Positions 11,815 through 24,654 of a DNA stretch of 64,000 bases are shown here, piece after piece. Each line of letters starts with the position of its first letter. Position 1 is the stretch's first letter. Made by a program: the position numbers and the translations under genes. The stretch is from Gossypium raimondii. Taxonomy: Eukaryota > Streptophyta > Magnoliopsida > Malvales > Malvaceae. The notes under the pieces were generated by a model, which was given only the letters and a program-made list of their open reading frames with translations, had not been told where the DNA came from and did no database searches. The DNA is taken from NCBI RefSeq assembly GCF_025698545.1, contig NC_068570.1, forward strand, positions 58,237,924-58,301,923. Direction: 5' to 3'.

Positions 11815-13125
11815 ATAAATTATAAAAGTAACATATTTTAATCCTATTCTTAATTAATGCGTTTTTAGATGATTAATTATGCAAATTAGTAAATTTGATG
11901 CTCCAAATCCTTTAAATTCATGTTTCTATACTTAGGAGAGCATTTGGGAGCGAAAGGAGCGAAAAACTAGCCAAAATCGAACAAAAAGAGTTATTTTCAA
12001 GATCCACACTGGTTGAACACACGCTCATGTGCTAGCTCATGTCGAATTTGCACCCTGCTTCCCAAACACGCGGAAAAACCTATTTTTTAGGCTTCTGAGT
12101 ATTCTAAAGTCTATAAATAACCATTAGAAGAAGACATGAGGCGGCCATCAGAGAAGATCAAAGAAAGCACTCGAAGAATACCATTGGAGCCAACTCGGAA
12201 GCGGATCTCCATCAAAATTGAAGAGATCTCCTTTTAATTTCTTTCGAAATTTTATTGAGTTTTTATATGTCCTGTGGTTTTTCTGACTTTGAGATGTTTC
12301 TATTCAGGATTATGAACTAATTCCCTAGACATCTAGGGAGGATGAAACCTACGATGAATCGTTTTATTTAATATCTATTTTTATGCGATAAATATTTAAA
12401 TCTTTTTCTCAATTATATATGCTTATTCCTTGTTTTAATATTTTCGGAATATTAATTCATGTTTAATGTGCTTAATTTAGTGGAACAAATTACCTTGTTT
12501 AAGAGTAGATCTAACGTAATTGAGTGGAGTTGTATGCAATCCTAGAAATAGGATGATATAAATCTACCGGATTAGAGTCAAATCTATTAGGGGAATTCAT
12601 ACATCGAGTTAATGCGACGATAGGGGTTTTAATTAAAAAGATATTTCAATTAATCAACCTAGAGTCAGTTGTTCCTACTCTCGAAAGAAATATTGATATA
12701 ATTTAGGGATTTCTATGGACCAAGTAATAAGTGAATAAATCGTTTAATTCAGATTCATAATAATAGGTGAAGTCTAGGTGGATTCTTTACTAGATATTGT
12801 CTCTCTCATTGGTTGATATTCGATTATTTCCTCGATTCATTCTCAGTTGCGTTCTTAGTTAAATTAGTTTAGTAAATTTAGATTAAAACATATCACTCCA
12901 AATTGTCGGCTAAATAATAGAAAAACGGTAATTACTAATACTTTTAGTCCTGATGGATACGATATTCTCTATTCACCATAGCTATACTATTGTTCGATAG
13001 GTGCGTTTGCCTTTGTCGTATTTATAGTTAGTTTAGTAACCATCAAGTTTTTGGCGCCATCGCCAGGGACTAAAAGATTAGGAACACTTAATTTTTATTA
13101 ATTTAACCATTTTTATTTTTTTATT
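11815..13125 (+). mobile_element. Ty3/gypsy Tat/Athila-type LTR fragment with primer-binding site
   Basis: A fossil LTR end is followed by a primer-binding site TGGCGCCATCGCCAGGGAC (13052-13070), which resembles the tRNA-Asp-type site of Tat/Athila gypsy elements. The preceding sequence (GATAGGTGCGTTTGCCTTTG) is also typical of such LTR ends. Only the 5' LTR and a few bases of interior remain, so the element is badly truncated. It interrupts DNA that is continuous upstream of CNL3. The possible flanking repeat ACCTACT (about 11808-11814 and 13126-13132) is weak evidence for the limits. Confidence 0.6.
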
Positions 13126-13224
13126 ACCTACTCCAGAATCACACAAGGCAACTATCTCCTTCATTTTCTCTTCACATCCCACATTAAACATTAAACATTT
13201 TCATTCTTCATTTTTATTTTCAGA

Positions 13225-13602
13225 CCTGAAAATGTTGTAAAACATTAGAAGACATATTTCAAACTACTCACTGAAACTTCAATTAGCCTTGATAAACACA
13301 ATAGCAGATTGCAGATGAGGAATTAAATTAGCAATCCCTTCAATGTAACCAAGCTACATCACTTTATCAATCAACAAATGGAGGGCCTCACAACCTTTAC
13401 GAAAAGGAAGAGAGTAAGTGGATTTCTTAGCCTTAAGCCCTTCTTTGATCGGAACTCATTAGTTGATGAACTAGTCAATGAAATTGAAATCTTGTTAGTG
13501 GACACACACTCCTCCATCCAACCTCTCCATTTCGGTGCAAACCCTATCTTCTTCAAAACAAGAGTTGAGCGAAAAATAAGAAAAGAAAAAAACCAACAGT
13601 GA
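13225..13602 (-). mobile_element. LINE reverse-transcriptase fragment
   Basis: On the minus strand a frame reads KIGFAPKWRGWMEECVSTNK, then a region like FRSKKGLRLRNPLTLFLFVKV and, further on, LQSAIVFIKAN. This pattern matches plant LINE reverse transcriptases (GLRQGDPLSPFLF and LQFADDT motifs). The conserved Gln-Gly-Asp and Asp-Asp are changed and stops occur, so it is a dead 5'- and 3'-truncated piece. Confidence 0.6.
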
Positions 13603-14041
13603 TTTGAACCATAATGTTGGATATGATTTTTGCATTAAACTCAAATTTAACTAAAAAAAAAAAGATTGACAAAAATGTAAAAATTTATGACTAATTTTAT
13701 CATTATGTCTTTATAATTTAAATCTTTTTATAAATTATAAAGCCGAAATTATTATGTATCAAGGAAAACATACTAAGTTTTGGAGCTTCTATAAATTTAT
13801 GTAATATGAATATTCAATCTAATCGAATCGAATTGAAGAATAATGTTTTAAATTTGTTGAGTTGATGAATCTTGCATTATCATTTTCCAACTTTTCGCAT
13901 AATAACAAATTCAGCCTTTAACATTAATTTTTTTATCAATGTAGTTTTTTTTATAACTAAATTTGATCATCAAATTTTTAAAAGAGTCAAATTACTTTTT
14001 TAACGGAAGTGTTGAGTAAAACATTAGTTTTTTTTAACTAT
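13603..14041. other. Intergenic spacer, paralogous to 43840-43970
   Basis: AT-rich and non-coding. From about 13900 it matches the sequence before 43970, which lacks the copia element that follows here. Confidence 0.5.
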
Positions 14042-14046
14042 GTTGG

Positions 14047-14431
14047 TGTTAGAATTAAGTGACACAAATCCTTATTTAAATAAAATACAAGTGGTAAAAT
14101 AAAATAAAAGTAAAATCCACATAGAACAACACTTCTTTTATTTTATTTTAGAATAAGGTTTTTTAAACCTTATTAAACTTGATCTATTTGATATTGATTA
14201 GAATAAGGTGGTTCAATCTTACTACACTCCTGTTAGAATATAATTTTACAAGCTTATAAATAGACATAGTCTACTTCTCTTGTAATCATTCGAATTCGAC
14301 ATAGTGAATTTTCTTATTTTCTGCCGTGGTTTTTTTCTCGAAAGGGTTTCCACGTAAAAATCTGTGTGTTCTTTATTTTTATTTATCTTTTCTTTACGAT
14401 ATATTGTCATTACCGATATTCTATTTTTACA
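14047..14431 (+). repeat. 5' LTR of the copia element
   Basis: 385 bp, TG...CA ends, followed by the tRNA-type primer site. Pairs with 19233-19621. Confidence 0.92.
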
Positions 14432-17400
14432 AATTGAAATTAGAGCTTCCGGGTTATTCATCTCAATCACCGTAATGGCGTGTTTGAAGTATGAAATTCC
14501 GCTGTTGGATCACAATACCAGATTCGCGTTGTGGCAGATAAAGATGTAGGCAGTTCTTGCATAGTTAGACTTAGAGGAAGTACTGCTAGGGATAGATAAG
14601 ATGCCTTCGACATTGGCGAAGGAAGTGAAGAAGCGCAATGATCGAAATGCGTTAACACAATTACATCTGCATTTGTCTAACGAAATTTTACAGGATGTGA
14701 TGAAAGAAAGGACCGCCGCTGGATTATGGAAGAGGCTGGAACAAATATGTATATTGAAAACTGTAACCAGCAAGCTGTATATAAAGCAGTGTCTTTATGT
14801 TCATCGTTTGGAGGAAGGTGCGTCTGTGCATGAACACTTACCAGTATTTAAAGAAATTCTCTCAAACTTGGAGGTCATGGAGGTTTAGTATGATAAGAAA
14901 GATCTAGGGTTGATTCTACTTTGTTTGTTGCCCCCGTCTTATTCAACCTTTAAAGACACGATTTTATATAGCCGCGAGTCTCTCACAGTTGATGAGGTTT
15001 ATGATTCTTTGACCTCGTATGATAATATGAAGCATCTTCTGGTTAAAATTGACTCTAAAAAAGAGGGTCTCATTATTTGTGGAAGACAAGATCGGAATGC
15101 TGATGATGATCGTGGAAGGACACAGGAACGAAATCCTCGCGATAAATCTAAGGGTAGATCAAAGTCTTCAAATAGAGGTAAAATTTGTAACTTCTACAAG
15201 AAGAAAGGGCACATTAAATCTGAGTGCAATAAGCTATAGAACAAGATCAAAAGGGAGTTACGAACAAAAAGGAAAAACAACTAGAAAATTCTAGTGAAGC
15301 TGATATTGTAGAAGACTACAGCGATGGTGAACTTCTAGTCGCTTCTGTCAACAATTCTAATGTGAGCGAGGAGTGGATCCTTAGTTCGTGTTGTACCTTT
15401 CACATGAGTCACAATTAGGATTGGTTTACAACTTACGAAACAGTGTCTGAAGGTATTGTTTTGATTGGAAATAATACTTCGTGTAAAATCGTAGGTGTTG
15501 GAACAATTAAAGTTAAGATGTTTGATGGAGTTGTCAGAACACTTAGTGGCGTACGACATGTTCCAGAATTGAAGAGAAATTTAATTTTGTTGAGTACTCT
15601 TGATTCAAAAGGGTACAAATACACAGTTGAAAGTGAGGTTTTGAAGATTTCTAAAGGTTCCCTCGTTGTGATGAAAGGGTAGAGAAAGACTGCCAAGTTA
15701 TATGTTTTGCAGGGTTTTACTGTTACTGGTGATGGAGCTGTCGTTTTCCCTTCTTTGTCAGATGGTGATATTACTAAACTTTGGCATATGCGCCTAGGGT
15801 ATATGAGTGAGAATGGCATGGCAGAATCGAGCAAAATGGGACTTCTTGATGGGCAAGAAATTTGCAAACTGAAATTCTGTGATTACTGCGTTTGTAGAAA
15901 GCAAAAGAGAGTTCGATTCACCAGAGGAATCCATAACACAAAGAGAACGTTGGAGCATATTCATTCTGATCTGTGGGGGCCATCCAGAGTGCCTTCGAGA
16001 GGTGGAGCTAATTATATGCTAACTTTTATTGATGATTTTTCCAGAAAAGTTTGGGCTTTCTTCCTAAAGCAGAAAAGTAATGTGTTTTCTGTATTTAAGT
16101 CTTGAAAAACTATGATTAAAACATAGAAGGGAAAACAAATAAAATACCTTCACACAGACAATGACTTAGAGTTCTGTTCTGATGAGTTTAATAAACTGTG
16201 CAAGTTAGAAGGGATCGTGAGACACTTGATAGTTCATCATACTCCACAGCAAAACGGCGTTACAGAACGAATGAATAGAATGATCATGGAGAATGTTCGA
16301 TGTATGTTGTCAAATGCCAACTTACCAAAGTTATTTTGGGCCGAAATAGACTCTACTGCATGTTCTTTGATCAACCGATCTCCATCCGTTGCTATTGAGA
16401 AAAAGACTCCATAAGAGGTATGGTCTGATAATCTTGCTGACTATTCTGATTTAAAAATCTTTGGGTGTCCTACGTATGCTCATGTTGATAATGGAAAATT
16501 GGAACCGAGATCCATTAAATGTGTTTTTCTTGGTTATAAAGCTGGTGTAAAAGGGTATAAGTTATGGTGTCTTGAAAATAGAAAAGTTGTGATCAGTAGA
16601 GATGTTGTTTTTGATGAAACTGCTATGCAACCTAACTTATCTCTTAAAGACTCTTCCAATAAAGAAAACCAAAAGCAGGTGGAGTATCAGATTAATCCAG
16701 AATCTACAACAGAGTCGACTCCTCAAGCTAGTAAAAAAATTTAGAATAGAGTTGCTTCTTCACCAAAATACTCTATCGCCAAAAATATAACTAGAAGAGA
16801 AATTAAACCTCCAAAGAAGTACACCGAGGCTGATCTAGTTGCTTATGCTTTAAATGTGGCTGAAGATATAGCTGCAAACCAAGAGCCATCTAATTATTTT
16901 GAGGCGGTTAGCTGTGAAGACTCAGAAAAGTAGATGTTTACTATGCAAGAGGAGATAGAACTACTCCACAAAAATAGAACATGAGATCTTGTGAAACTTT
17001 CTAAAGGTAAAAATGTTGTTCGTTGTAATTGAGTGTTTAAAAAGAAAGAAGAGACTCCAGGAGTTGAAGAACCCAGATATAAAGCAAGGCTTCTTACAAA
17101 GGGTTACAACCAAATTCCAGGAGTGGACTTCACAAATATGTTCTCCCTAGTTGTGAAGCATAGTTCAATTCGAGCTTTGCTTGGTATTGTGGCCATGCAT
17201 GATTTGGAGCTTGATCAGTTAGATGTAAAAACTGTATTTTTGCATGGAGAACTTGAGGAAGATATTTACATGCAACAACCAGAGGGTTTTACAGTATCAG
17301 AACAAGAGGACTATATTTGCTTGCTGAAAAAGTCCCTTTACGGTTTTAAACAATTACCAAGACAGTGATACAAGAGGTTTAATTCCTTTATGACTTCTCA

Positions 17401-18312
17401 TGATTTCAAAAGAAGTAGCTTTGACAGTTGTGTTTACTTTAAGAAAAATAGTGATTGTTCTTTGGTGTATCTACTCATTTATGTTGATAACATGTTGATA
17501 GCAGCAAAAGATAAAGGAGAGATAAGAAAGGTCAAAGCCCAACGAAGTGAAGAATTTGAGCTGAAAGATTTGGGACCAGCAAAGAAGATACTTGGCATGG
17601 AGATTCTCAGAGATAGAAAAACAAGTAAATTGTACCTAAGTCAGAAGGGGTACATTGAGAAAGTTATTTGCAGGTTCAATATGCAGAGTGCTAAGCCTGT
17701 TAGTACTCACTTAGCAGCCCATTTCAGACTTTCATTGGCTTTGTTTCCATAATCAGATGATGAGATTGAGTACATGTCACATGTTCCATACTCTAGTGCA
17801 GTGGGATCTCTTATGTATGTTATGGTTTGTTCACGTCTAGATTTATCATATGCAGTCAGTGCAGTTAACAAATACATGGTGAATCCGAGTAAAGAACATT
17901 GGAAAACAATTTAATGGATTTTAAGTTACTTACGAGGTACTACTGATGTTTGCTTACAGTTTGGAAGAACTAGAGATGGAGTCATTAGGTATGTTGATGC
18001 TAATTTTGCTGGAGACATTGATAGAAGAAGATCTCTCACAGGTTATGCCTTTACAATCGAAGGTTGTGCAATCAGTTGGAAAGTCACTTTGCAGACTACA
18101 GTCGCTTTGTCTACCACTGAAGCTGAGGACATGGCGATTACTGAGGCTTGTAAAGAAGCCATTTGGTTGAAGGGACTCTTTACTGAACTCAATGAAGACC
18201 TTCAAATCAGTACAGTATTTTGTGACAATCAGAGTGCCATATTTCTTACAAAAGATCAAATGTTTTAAGAGAGAACAAAACACATTGATGTTCGGTATCA
18301 TTTTGTTCATGA

Positions 18313-18964
18313 TAGGGGTGTTCATTCGGTTAACTGACCGGTTAACCGACCCGAAATAGCATTAACCGAATTAACCGACCTTTCAAAATTTTTAACCGTT
18401 AACCGAACCGAATTTTTTTCAAAAAAATTAACCGAACCAAAATTTTTTCAGTTAATTCGGTCGGTTAACCGAATTAACCAAAAATTATATGTTTTTTTAT
18501 TTTTGGTTAAAAATTAACCGAATTAACCAAATTAACCGAATTACCCGACTTAACCGAATTACCCGAATTAACCGAATTACCCGAATTACCCGAATTAACC
18601 AAATTAACCTAATTGAATCATACATAATTAAATTATTTTTAGACTTTTATACTTTAGTTTTAGTTTTAGTTTTAGTTTTAGAATTTTATTTTTATTTATT
18701 AAATTATTTGTAATTTTTATGATTGGGTTGGGTTGGGTAATTGGGTTGGATTGAATACTTGGGTTTGGATTGGGTTTAGGAGAATAGTGGGCCTATTTAT
18801 ATATTATAATTTTATTTATTAATTTTTTCGGTTAACCGAAAAAATTCGGTTAACCGACCGGTTTCAAACCGAATTAACCATTAACCGAAAAATCAAAAAA
18901 TAATTAACCGAATCGGTCGGTTAACCGAATTTTTTCGGTTTTACCAGAATTTTGCACACCCCTA
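18313..18964. mobile_element. hAT MITE nested in the copia element
   Basis: 652 bp with terminal inverted repeats TAGGGGTGT...ACACCCCTA and an exact 8-bp target duplication GTTCATGA (18305-18312 and 18965-18972). No coding capacity. The interior consists of reiterated and inverted short motifs related to GGTTAACCGAATT, a (TTTTAG)n run near 18655-18685 and TTGGG-rich stretches near 18720-18775. It inserted after the copia element did, so it is the youngest layer here. Confidence 0.9.
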
Positions 18965-19232
18965 GTTCATGATATTATTACTCGTGGTGATATTGTTGTG
19001 AACAAAATTAGTACTCATGAAAATCTTACAGATATGATGACTAAGTCACTTCCTATAACCGAGTTTGAGCATTGCTTAGACTTGGTTGGTGTTAATTGTT
19101 GAAGTTAAACCCTTAAGAGATTTTATGGAAGTGGTGGTGACTTATTCGTTAAGAGTTCACGATGAATAACTTGTTTGTTAAAAGTTCACGATGAAGAACT
19201 TATTCATTGAGAATTCGTGTCATAGTGGAGAT

Positions 19233-19621
19233 TGTTAGAATTGAGTGACCCGAATCCTTATTTAAATAAACTACAGTGGTAAAATAAAATAAAAGTAAAA
19301 TCCATATAGAACTACACTTCTTTTATTTTATTTTAGAACAAGGTTTTTTAAATATTATTAAACTCCATCTATATGATATTGATTAGAATAAGGTGTTTCA
19401 ATCTTACTACGCTCCTATTAGAATATAATTTTACAAGCTTATAAATAGACATAGTCTACTCTTCTTGTAATCATTCGAATTCGACATAGTGAATTTTCTT
19501 CTCATCTACCCGTGGTTTTTTTCCCCGAAAGGGTTCCCACGTAAAAATCTGTGTGTTCTTTATTTTTTTTAATTCTCTTTTCATTACGATATATTGTCAT
19601 TACCGACATTCTATTTTTACA
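19233..19621 (+). repeat. 3' LTR of the copia element
   Basis: 389 bp, same ends as the 5' LTR, preceded by the purine-rich CATAGTGGAGAT and followed by the target duplication GTTGG. Confidence 0.92.
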
Positions 19622-19626
19622 GTTGG

Positions 19627-20010
19627 TGTAGCAACCTATATGGTAGTTCACATATACTTCACAATGACATGACATTATTTATCTTATATGCATGTCAACA
19701 CATAATTTAAATTTATTCTAAATTCAAAAAATTATAAAAAGTTCATAACAATTTTAAAAAATAGCATGAAGTACATGAGGATTGCAACGCGGGCTACCAT
19801 GTTTAAATTTTTAACGTCTTAGTTCGTATTTCTATTTGAAAAAACAACAATTTAGCTCTTTTTGAAATATTGATTGTCAAATTTGACTTTTTTTAAAAGG
19901 TTGAAGGTCAAATTTAGCTCAAAAAAAGAATAAGACCAAATTGACAAAAGATATAAACGTTGAGGGATAAAATTGACATTATGCCTTTTTTAGAGTTCCA
20001 TTATAAATAA
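19627..20010. other. Spacer, paralogous to 43970-44340 and 45090-45210
   Basis: Non-coding. It continues the similarity between the left duplicated block and the block upstream of CNL5. In that other block a 748-bp Mutator-like MITE splits the match. Confidence 0.5.
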
Positions 20011-20541
20011 AGTTAATTACATCAAATATCCTTAAACTATGACCCTCATTCTAAATTGATATTTAAACTTCAAATCATTCTAGTTACATCCCTACACTAT
20101 CGTGGTTATATCAATTAGGTTCTTTTGTTATTAAAACCATAATTTAACTATTAAATGACATACCGATTTTATGTGACATAATTTAAAATGAAAAGTTTAA
20201 GAAAAATGAATATTATAAAATATATGTTTTAGAAATCTTTGTTTTGAGGTTTTCAAAGCTTTTACAAAAGTTTAATCATTCGCTCGCTTTTTTCAATTTT
20301 AGTTTATTTTTAGTTTTACTTTTAAAAGTTATGCAACAACGTTTTATTTATTTAAAATCTCATTTTAAATTTAGCTACATAAGATTTGACATGCCATTTA
20401 ACTATTAAATTGACGGTTTTAATAACAAAAGGACTTGATTGATATAACATTGACAATTTAAGAATATAATTAGAACATTTTGAAATTTGGGGACCAATTT
20501 AGAATAAGGGTCATAGTTTGGGATGTTTGGTGTAATTAACT
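20011..20541. mobile_element. Inverted-repeat MITE, about 530 bp
   Basis: The two ends are long imperfect inverted repeats. AGTTAATTACATCAAATATC with AAACTATGACCC on the left pairs with AACTATGACCC and TTGGTGTAATTAACT (reverse sense) on the right. No open frame. Flanking duplication is unclear, so the superfamily is uncertain; the AT-rich hairpin form suggests Mutator-like or similar. Confidence 0.7.
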
Positions 20542-21200
20542 CTTATAAGCACAGTACATTTACAAGTGCATATGTATGTTCGAAATAAATCAATACAAAG
20601 CATAGTGGACGAAAAACTAAAAAAAAAAAAAAAACCTCACACATAGCATATGCATACGTTGTACATGATGAAACTCAAACTTAGATACTCAAAACCAAAG
20701 CGACCGCTTCAACCAACAAGCCAAGGATATACACTCCATTTTTCTTTCTTTTGGATAGAGGAGTTTGTATTATTTTCCAATCCTAGACAAACTATTGGTT
20801 TCCTCACAATCCAATTTGTTTGGCACTCGCAAACCCGTTAAAGTTTTTGTCATCTATATGTGCCCTTAGAGTGCACTCATTTATGTTGAGGCTTTTAGTT
20901 TGAATTTGTCAAGGCACATTGTGTGTACATAACCTTCACGGACCAATGTTGAGGCTCTTAGTTTGAATCTCTTTTGCTGTTTATGGTTTTTGGGTTTACA
21001 TTTATATATGTAAAACCATAAATTGTATTATTTATATTTATATACTAAAATTAATACTAAATAAATATTAGATTAGTTAATAATTAACAAAAATTTGGTT
21101 TTTCTTAATAGTGTTAAAAAGACTAAATTTTAAATTTACACATATTATACATAAACTTTCAAAATTCAAATATCACAACAACTGAACCACTTCGCAATTT
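20542..21200. other. CNL2 3' flank with remnant of PLD upstream DNA
   Basis: The stretch 20965-21130 resembles the PLD 5' region (about 5505-5570 and 5935-6080). About 21140-21200 resembles the 3' flank shared by the other CNLs. No PLD coding sequence remains. Confidence 0.55.
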
Positions 21201-23901
21201 TTAGTACAAAAGCTTGAAAGAAGGGAGAAAAGCATCTCGAGTGACTTCATTTTCCCATTCTACTCTTGCCCACCAATCTTTGCTTCCCTTAATGCTGAGC
21301 AGATTCCCTTTTGCATTGTCTGAGTTGAGAGGAAGCTTCTTCAGTTCTTCGCAATACTTTATAAGAATATGCTTCAGACATGGGAAGGGTAGGGCATCCC
21401 GATATATGCTTTTCAATTTTGGTAGATGACGTAAGTCAAGTGTTTCAAGCTTCAGAAATGGTTTAGGGTATGAAATTCCAATCACACCTGCAACTTCACC
21501 AAGTTTTTCCTCACTCAATATTTCTTCCATTCCATAACACCCTGTTACATCAAGATTCCTTAGATTTGGAGCAAGAATCAGCCAGGTCATGTCTCTCAAT
21601 TTCTTACACTGAAAAATTTGAACTGTGCTCAATGCGTGAAAGCATGAAGTAGAATTAGTACTTGAAGAAACCCATGTAGACAACTTTTCCATTTTTATCT
21701 CCATAATTCCACAATCAAGGAATTGTAGTGTCTCTAGACGCTCCAAATTTCCTAGGCATAAAACATCAAACATTTCTGGTTCTCTAAAATCAATAAGTTG
21801 TAGTGCTTGGGTCCTACGTCGAAACAAGTCAAAGCTCAGGAATCTTTCTAGACAAAACATGCTCTTTATGGGTGTACTTAGTATATTCAAACGTTTCAAA
21901 CCTTTCAACTCCTCTATAAGCTTTTCATTACCCTCATTCAAAACATTGTCTTCATTAGGATAATCTTTATTTTGCAGCAACAACCTTTTAAACCACAATC
22001 TGAATATCTGCAACTTGGAAAAACTAGATACCAAATATTGTGGGATATTTTCGAGATCAGACATATAACTCAAGTCCAACATTTTTAGTTTTGTCAACGA
22101 TTTCAACTCCATTGGCAACTCTAATATACCAGTCCAAGATAGATCAATACATTCAAGTGAAACCAATTGTGAAATTCCCTTAGGCAACGCTCGTAAATAA
22201 CAGTTTTCTGACAAATCCAAAACAGTTAGATGAGGTGTAAATTGGAAGAAACCATCACTGATCACTTTCAAATTATTGTTGCTAAGAAACAAGGTTCGAA
22301 GGTTAGGGCATTTGGGTGTTTCTTTGAGAAGTTGAATCTCATTTTTCATCACTGACATTCTTTTTACTGTTTCCCATGCCTTAACATCTGGTTCTTCAAA
22401 TAATTGAGCTCCTGCTTTTACAAAAAAATTATTCTCTGTTGCTTCGAATTTGTGTGTAATCCATAAAGCCATGTCACGGATCACATCATGCATCTTCACA
22501 CAATCTTCTCCATCCCTTTCCAATAAACAAGCATTCAGAAGAGAGCTGATAATGTCGCCACCTTGCATTTGAGCTTCATTAATTCTATCAAATTTATCCA
22601 ATAGCCCTTCACAAAACCAATACTCCACTAATCTCTTTTTGGGAATACAGTAATCTTCAGGATAAAGACAACAATATAGGAAGCAACATTTCATTGTAGC
22701 ATTAGGCAAATTATCATAACTGAATTTTAAAAGCGGAAATACCTCATTCTCCATTTTTGGCAATGCACATCGCTTCAACATCTCAATTGCATAATTCCAT
22801 TCCTCAAGTGTTGTCTTGCAAGCCATGGCACGACCGATTGTAATTAGTGCAAGAGGCAACCCACCGCACCTTTCAGCTACTTGTTTAGCTAGGTTTGGAA
22901 TATCTGGATGGCTGTTGAGAGTTTCATCTCCAACCTTGTCTTGGAACAATTCCCAGGCCGTCTCCGGTTCTAGGCACTCCACTTTGATTTTCCTTCGAGC
23001 TCCCATTTCGCCACATATCTCCAAAGATCGAGTAGTAAAAATAAGTTTGGAACCATTTTCTTGGCTTGGTTTTGGTATCCCAACTTGGTTCAAATCCACC
23101 CTCTGCCATAAATCATCCAATAATACAACAAACCTCTTGTTACTCAAGATCCCATAGATATCTATGGCTTTCTGGTCAGCACTTTTATTCTTCCAGGATC
23201 CATCCGAATAACCAACATTTTCACCAATCCTATCTTGAATCTTTTCAACACTGTAATCTTTAGATACCAACGCCCAGATAACAACTTCAAAATCATTTGG
23301 TGTGGTGCTGAACTTGTTGTTGAGTTTGGTCAAGAGTGTCGTCTTGCCAACGCCTCCCAAGCCATAGAGGCCAATGATCCCCACATTTTTTTCTACGATG
23401 CAACTCCATACCTTTTGGATTGTGGATTCTAGAGCAACCGTTTGCTCAACAGGTCTTACTACCACTGAAGCTGCGGGCTGATCCTCCGCAACTTTCTCAA
23501 AAGCTCCCCTACTCATGTGATCATTTATTTCTAGAAGCATTTTGGCCACTTTTTTACCAAACTTGTAGCTAGACAGGCAACTCTTGGAAGCACAGCCGCC
23601 GAGATACAAGTTATTCATTTGTTGAGGGCCATCTGCAACCAATCTTTCAGCCTCTATTATCATAGTTTCCGCTTTTGAAAGCCATAGCTGAACTCGCTCA
23701 AGTCGCTTCAATAGTCGTTGTTCAGCCACATCAACCTTCCGTAGTACGTCATCTCTTTGCGCCCTCAGTTCTTGAAGAGCAGCAGATAAAGTAGGAAGAG
23801 TTTGTTTAAGCTTGCAGACATAATTAGCATGACCAACAATGAAATCCCAGCCACGAAGAAGGAAATTCTCGAAACTACATTACGGAGCAGCAATTGCCCA
23901 T
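21201..23901 (-). CDS. CNL2: RPS5-like CC-NBS-LRR with early frameshift (possible pseudogene)
   Basis: Close paralogue of CNL1 and CNL5 with an uninterrupted frame of more than 890 codons covering the coiled coil, P-loop GLGGVGKTT, kinase-2 VVLLDDLW, GSKLIFTTR, GLPLAL, MHD and LRRs. The expected start ATG is at 23901 (MGNCCSV), but two bases present in CNL1 and CNL5 (the TG of ACATTGTACGG) are missing at about 23880. That start therefore yields only MGNCCSVM and a stop, and the long frame has a TAA just before it. The next in-frame ATG lies in the segment AETMIIEAER, so initiation there would give a receptor lacking the acylation signal and most of the coiled coil. Either a recent pseudogene or an N-terminally truncated NB-LRR. 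LRR end and 3' flank are otherwise normal. Confidence 0.8.
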
Positions 23902-24560
23902 GATTCTGGTAAATGAATGATAAAATAAAGGAAACAAATGAGATACGGATGCAAAGTGAATTGTGTTAAAAATAAAGTTAGGTAATGTGGAAAATTCAAA
24001 GAAAAATAAAGTTAAAGAAGAAAGGGTTTCAACAGATTGAGGTAGGAGGCGGTTGTGACAGTTATGAAGAGGATGCACATAAAATAAAGTTAAAGAAGAT
24101 GGGGTTTCAACAGATTGAGGTGGAAGGCGACTGTGCCACAGTTATCAAGAGGACGCACATCATGTAAAATTAAAAACGTGGGGTTGCAACCATTAGAGCT
24201 TTCATTATGGATGGTAAAGATAAAACAAGCAGATTCACAGAGTCTATACCAAGAGAAGTAAATCAAAGTAGCTAGCTTTTTTAGCCAAAGGTGGAGCAAG
24301 ATACGGAGAAGACAGGTAGGGGGTGGAAGAAGATCCACCAAATTAGCACTGGTCTCGACTCTTTTGTTTAGTTGGAGCAGATGCAGTAGCAGAATTCTGG
24401 TAGTTTCCAGGTGAAAGATAGTTGGAATTTGAACAACTATGAAGAAAATTTTGGTTATTTACTTCATCTCCAGCTTTGCTTCTTCTGTCAGTTCCTCTGC
24501 TACGATCTCTCTATGATTGTTGTGAATGTGACTGTGGCTCAACTTTTTTAATCGGATCAC
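23902..24560. promoter_or_regulatory. CNL2 upstream region
   Basis: Close copy of 9866-10480 and 41575-42030. It contains a short local tandem duplication of the segment GAAGATGGGGTTTCAACAG (about 24000-24125) that CNL1 and CNL5 have only once or differently. No open frame of note. Confidence 0.5.
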
Positions 24561-24654
24561 AGCTGGCTTTTTAAGTTTTTTTTTTTCTCTTTTAAATTCT
24601 TAATAACTATTATTTCTAATATAATATGTTAAAATCTACTCTTAATTATTGTAC

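Larger units (their letters stand above)
14047..19621 (+). mobile_element. Ty1/copia LTR retrotransposon, full-length fossil
   Basis: LTRs lie at 14047-14431 and 19233-19621. Both begin TGTTAGAATT and end TTTTTACA. The 5-bp target duplication GTTGG (14042-14046 and 19622-19626) is intact. A degenerate tRNA-Met-type primer site follows the 5' LTR and a purine-rich tract precedes the 3' LTR. Parts in order: gag with a CCHC-like zinc knuckle (about 14.5-15.2 kb), protease, GAG-pre-integrase and integrase (about 15.7-16.7 kb), reverse transcriptase (about 16.9-17.7 kb) and RNase H (about 17.8-19.1 kb, interrupted by a hAT MITE). The coding region is broken, with roughly ten breaks. By eye the LTRs are about 92% alike, suggesting an insertion a few million years old. 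The paralogous region near 43970 is empty. Confidence 0.93.

Noticed and set aside
22816-23157. 113-codon plus-strand frame that recurs at 29328-29669 and 40490-40831
   Set aside because: It lies exactly antisense to the GLPL to kinase-2 part of the CNLs. It recurs only because that DNA is conserved; no start context or family match.
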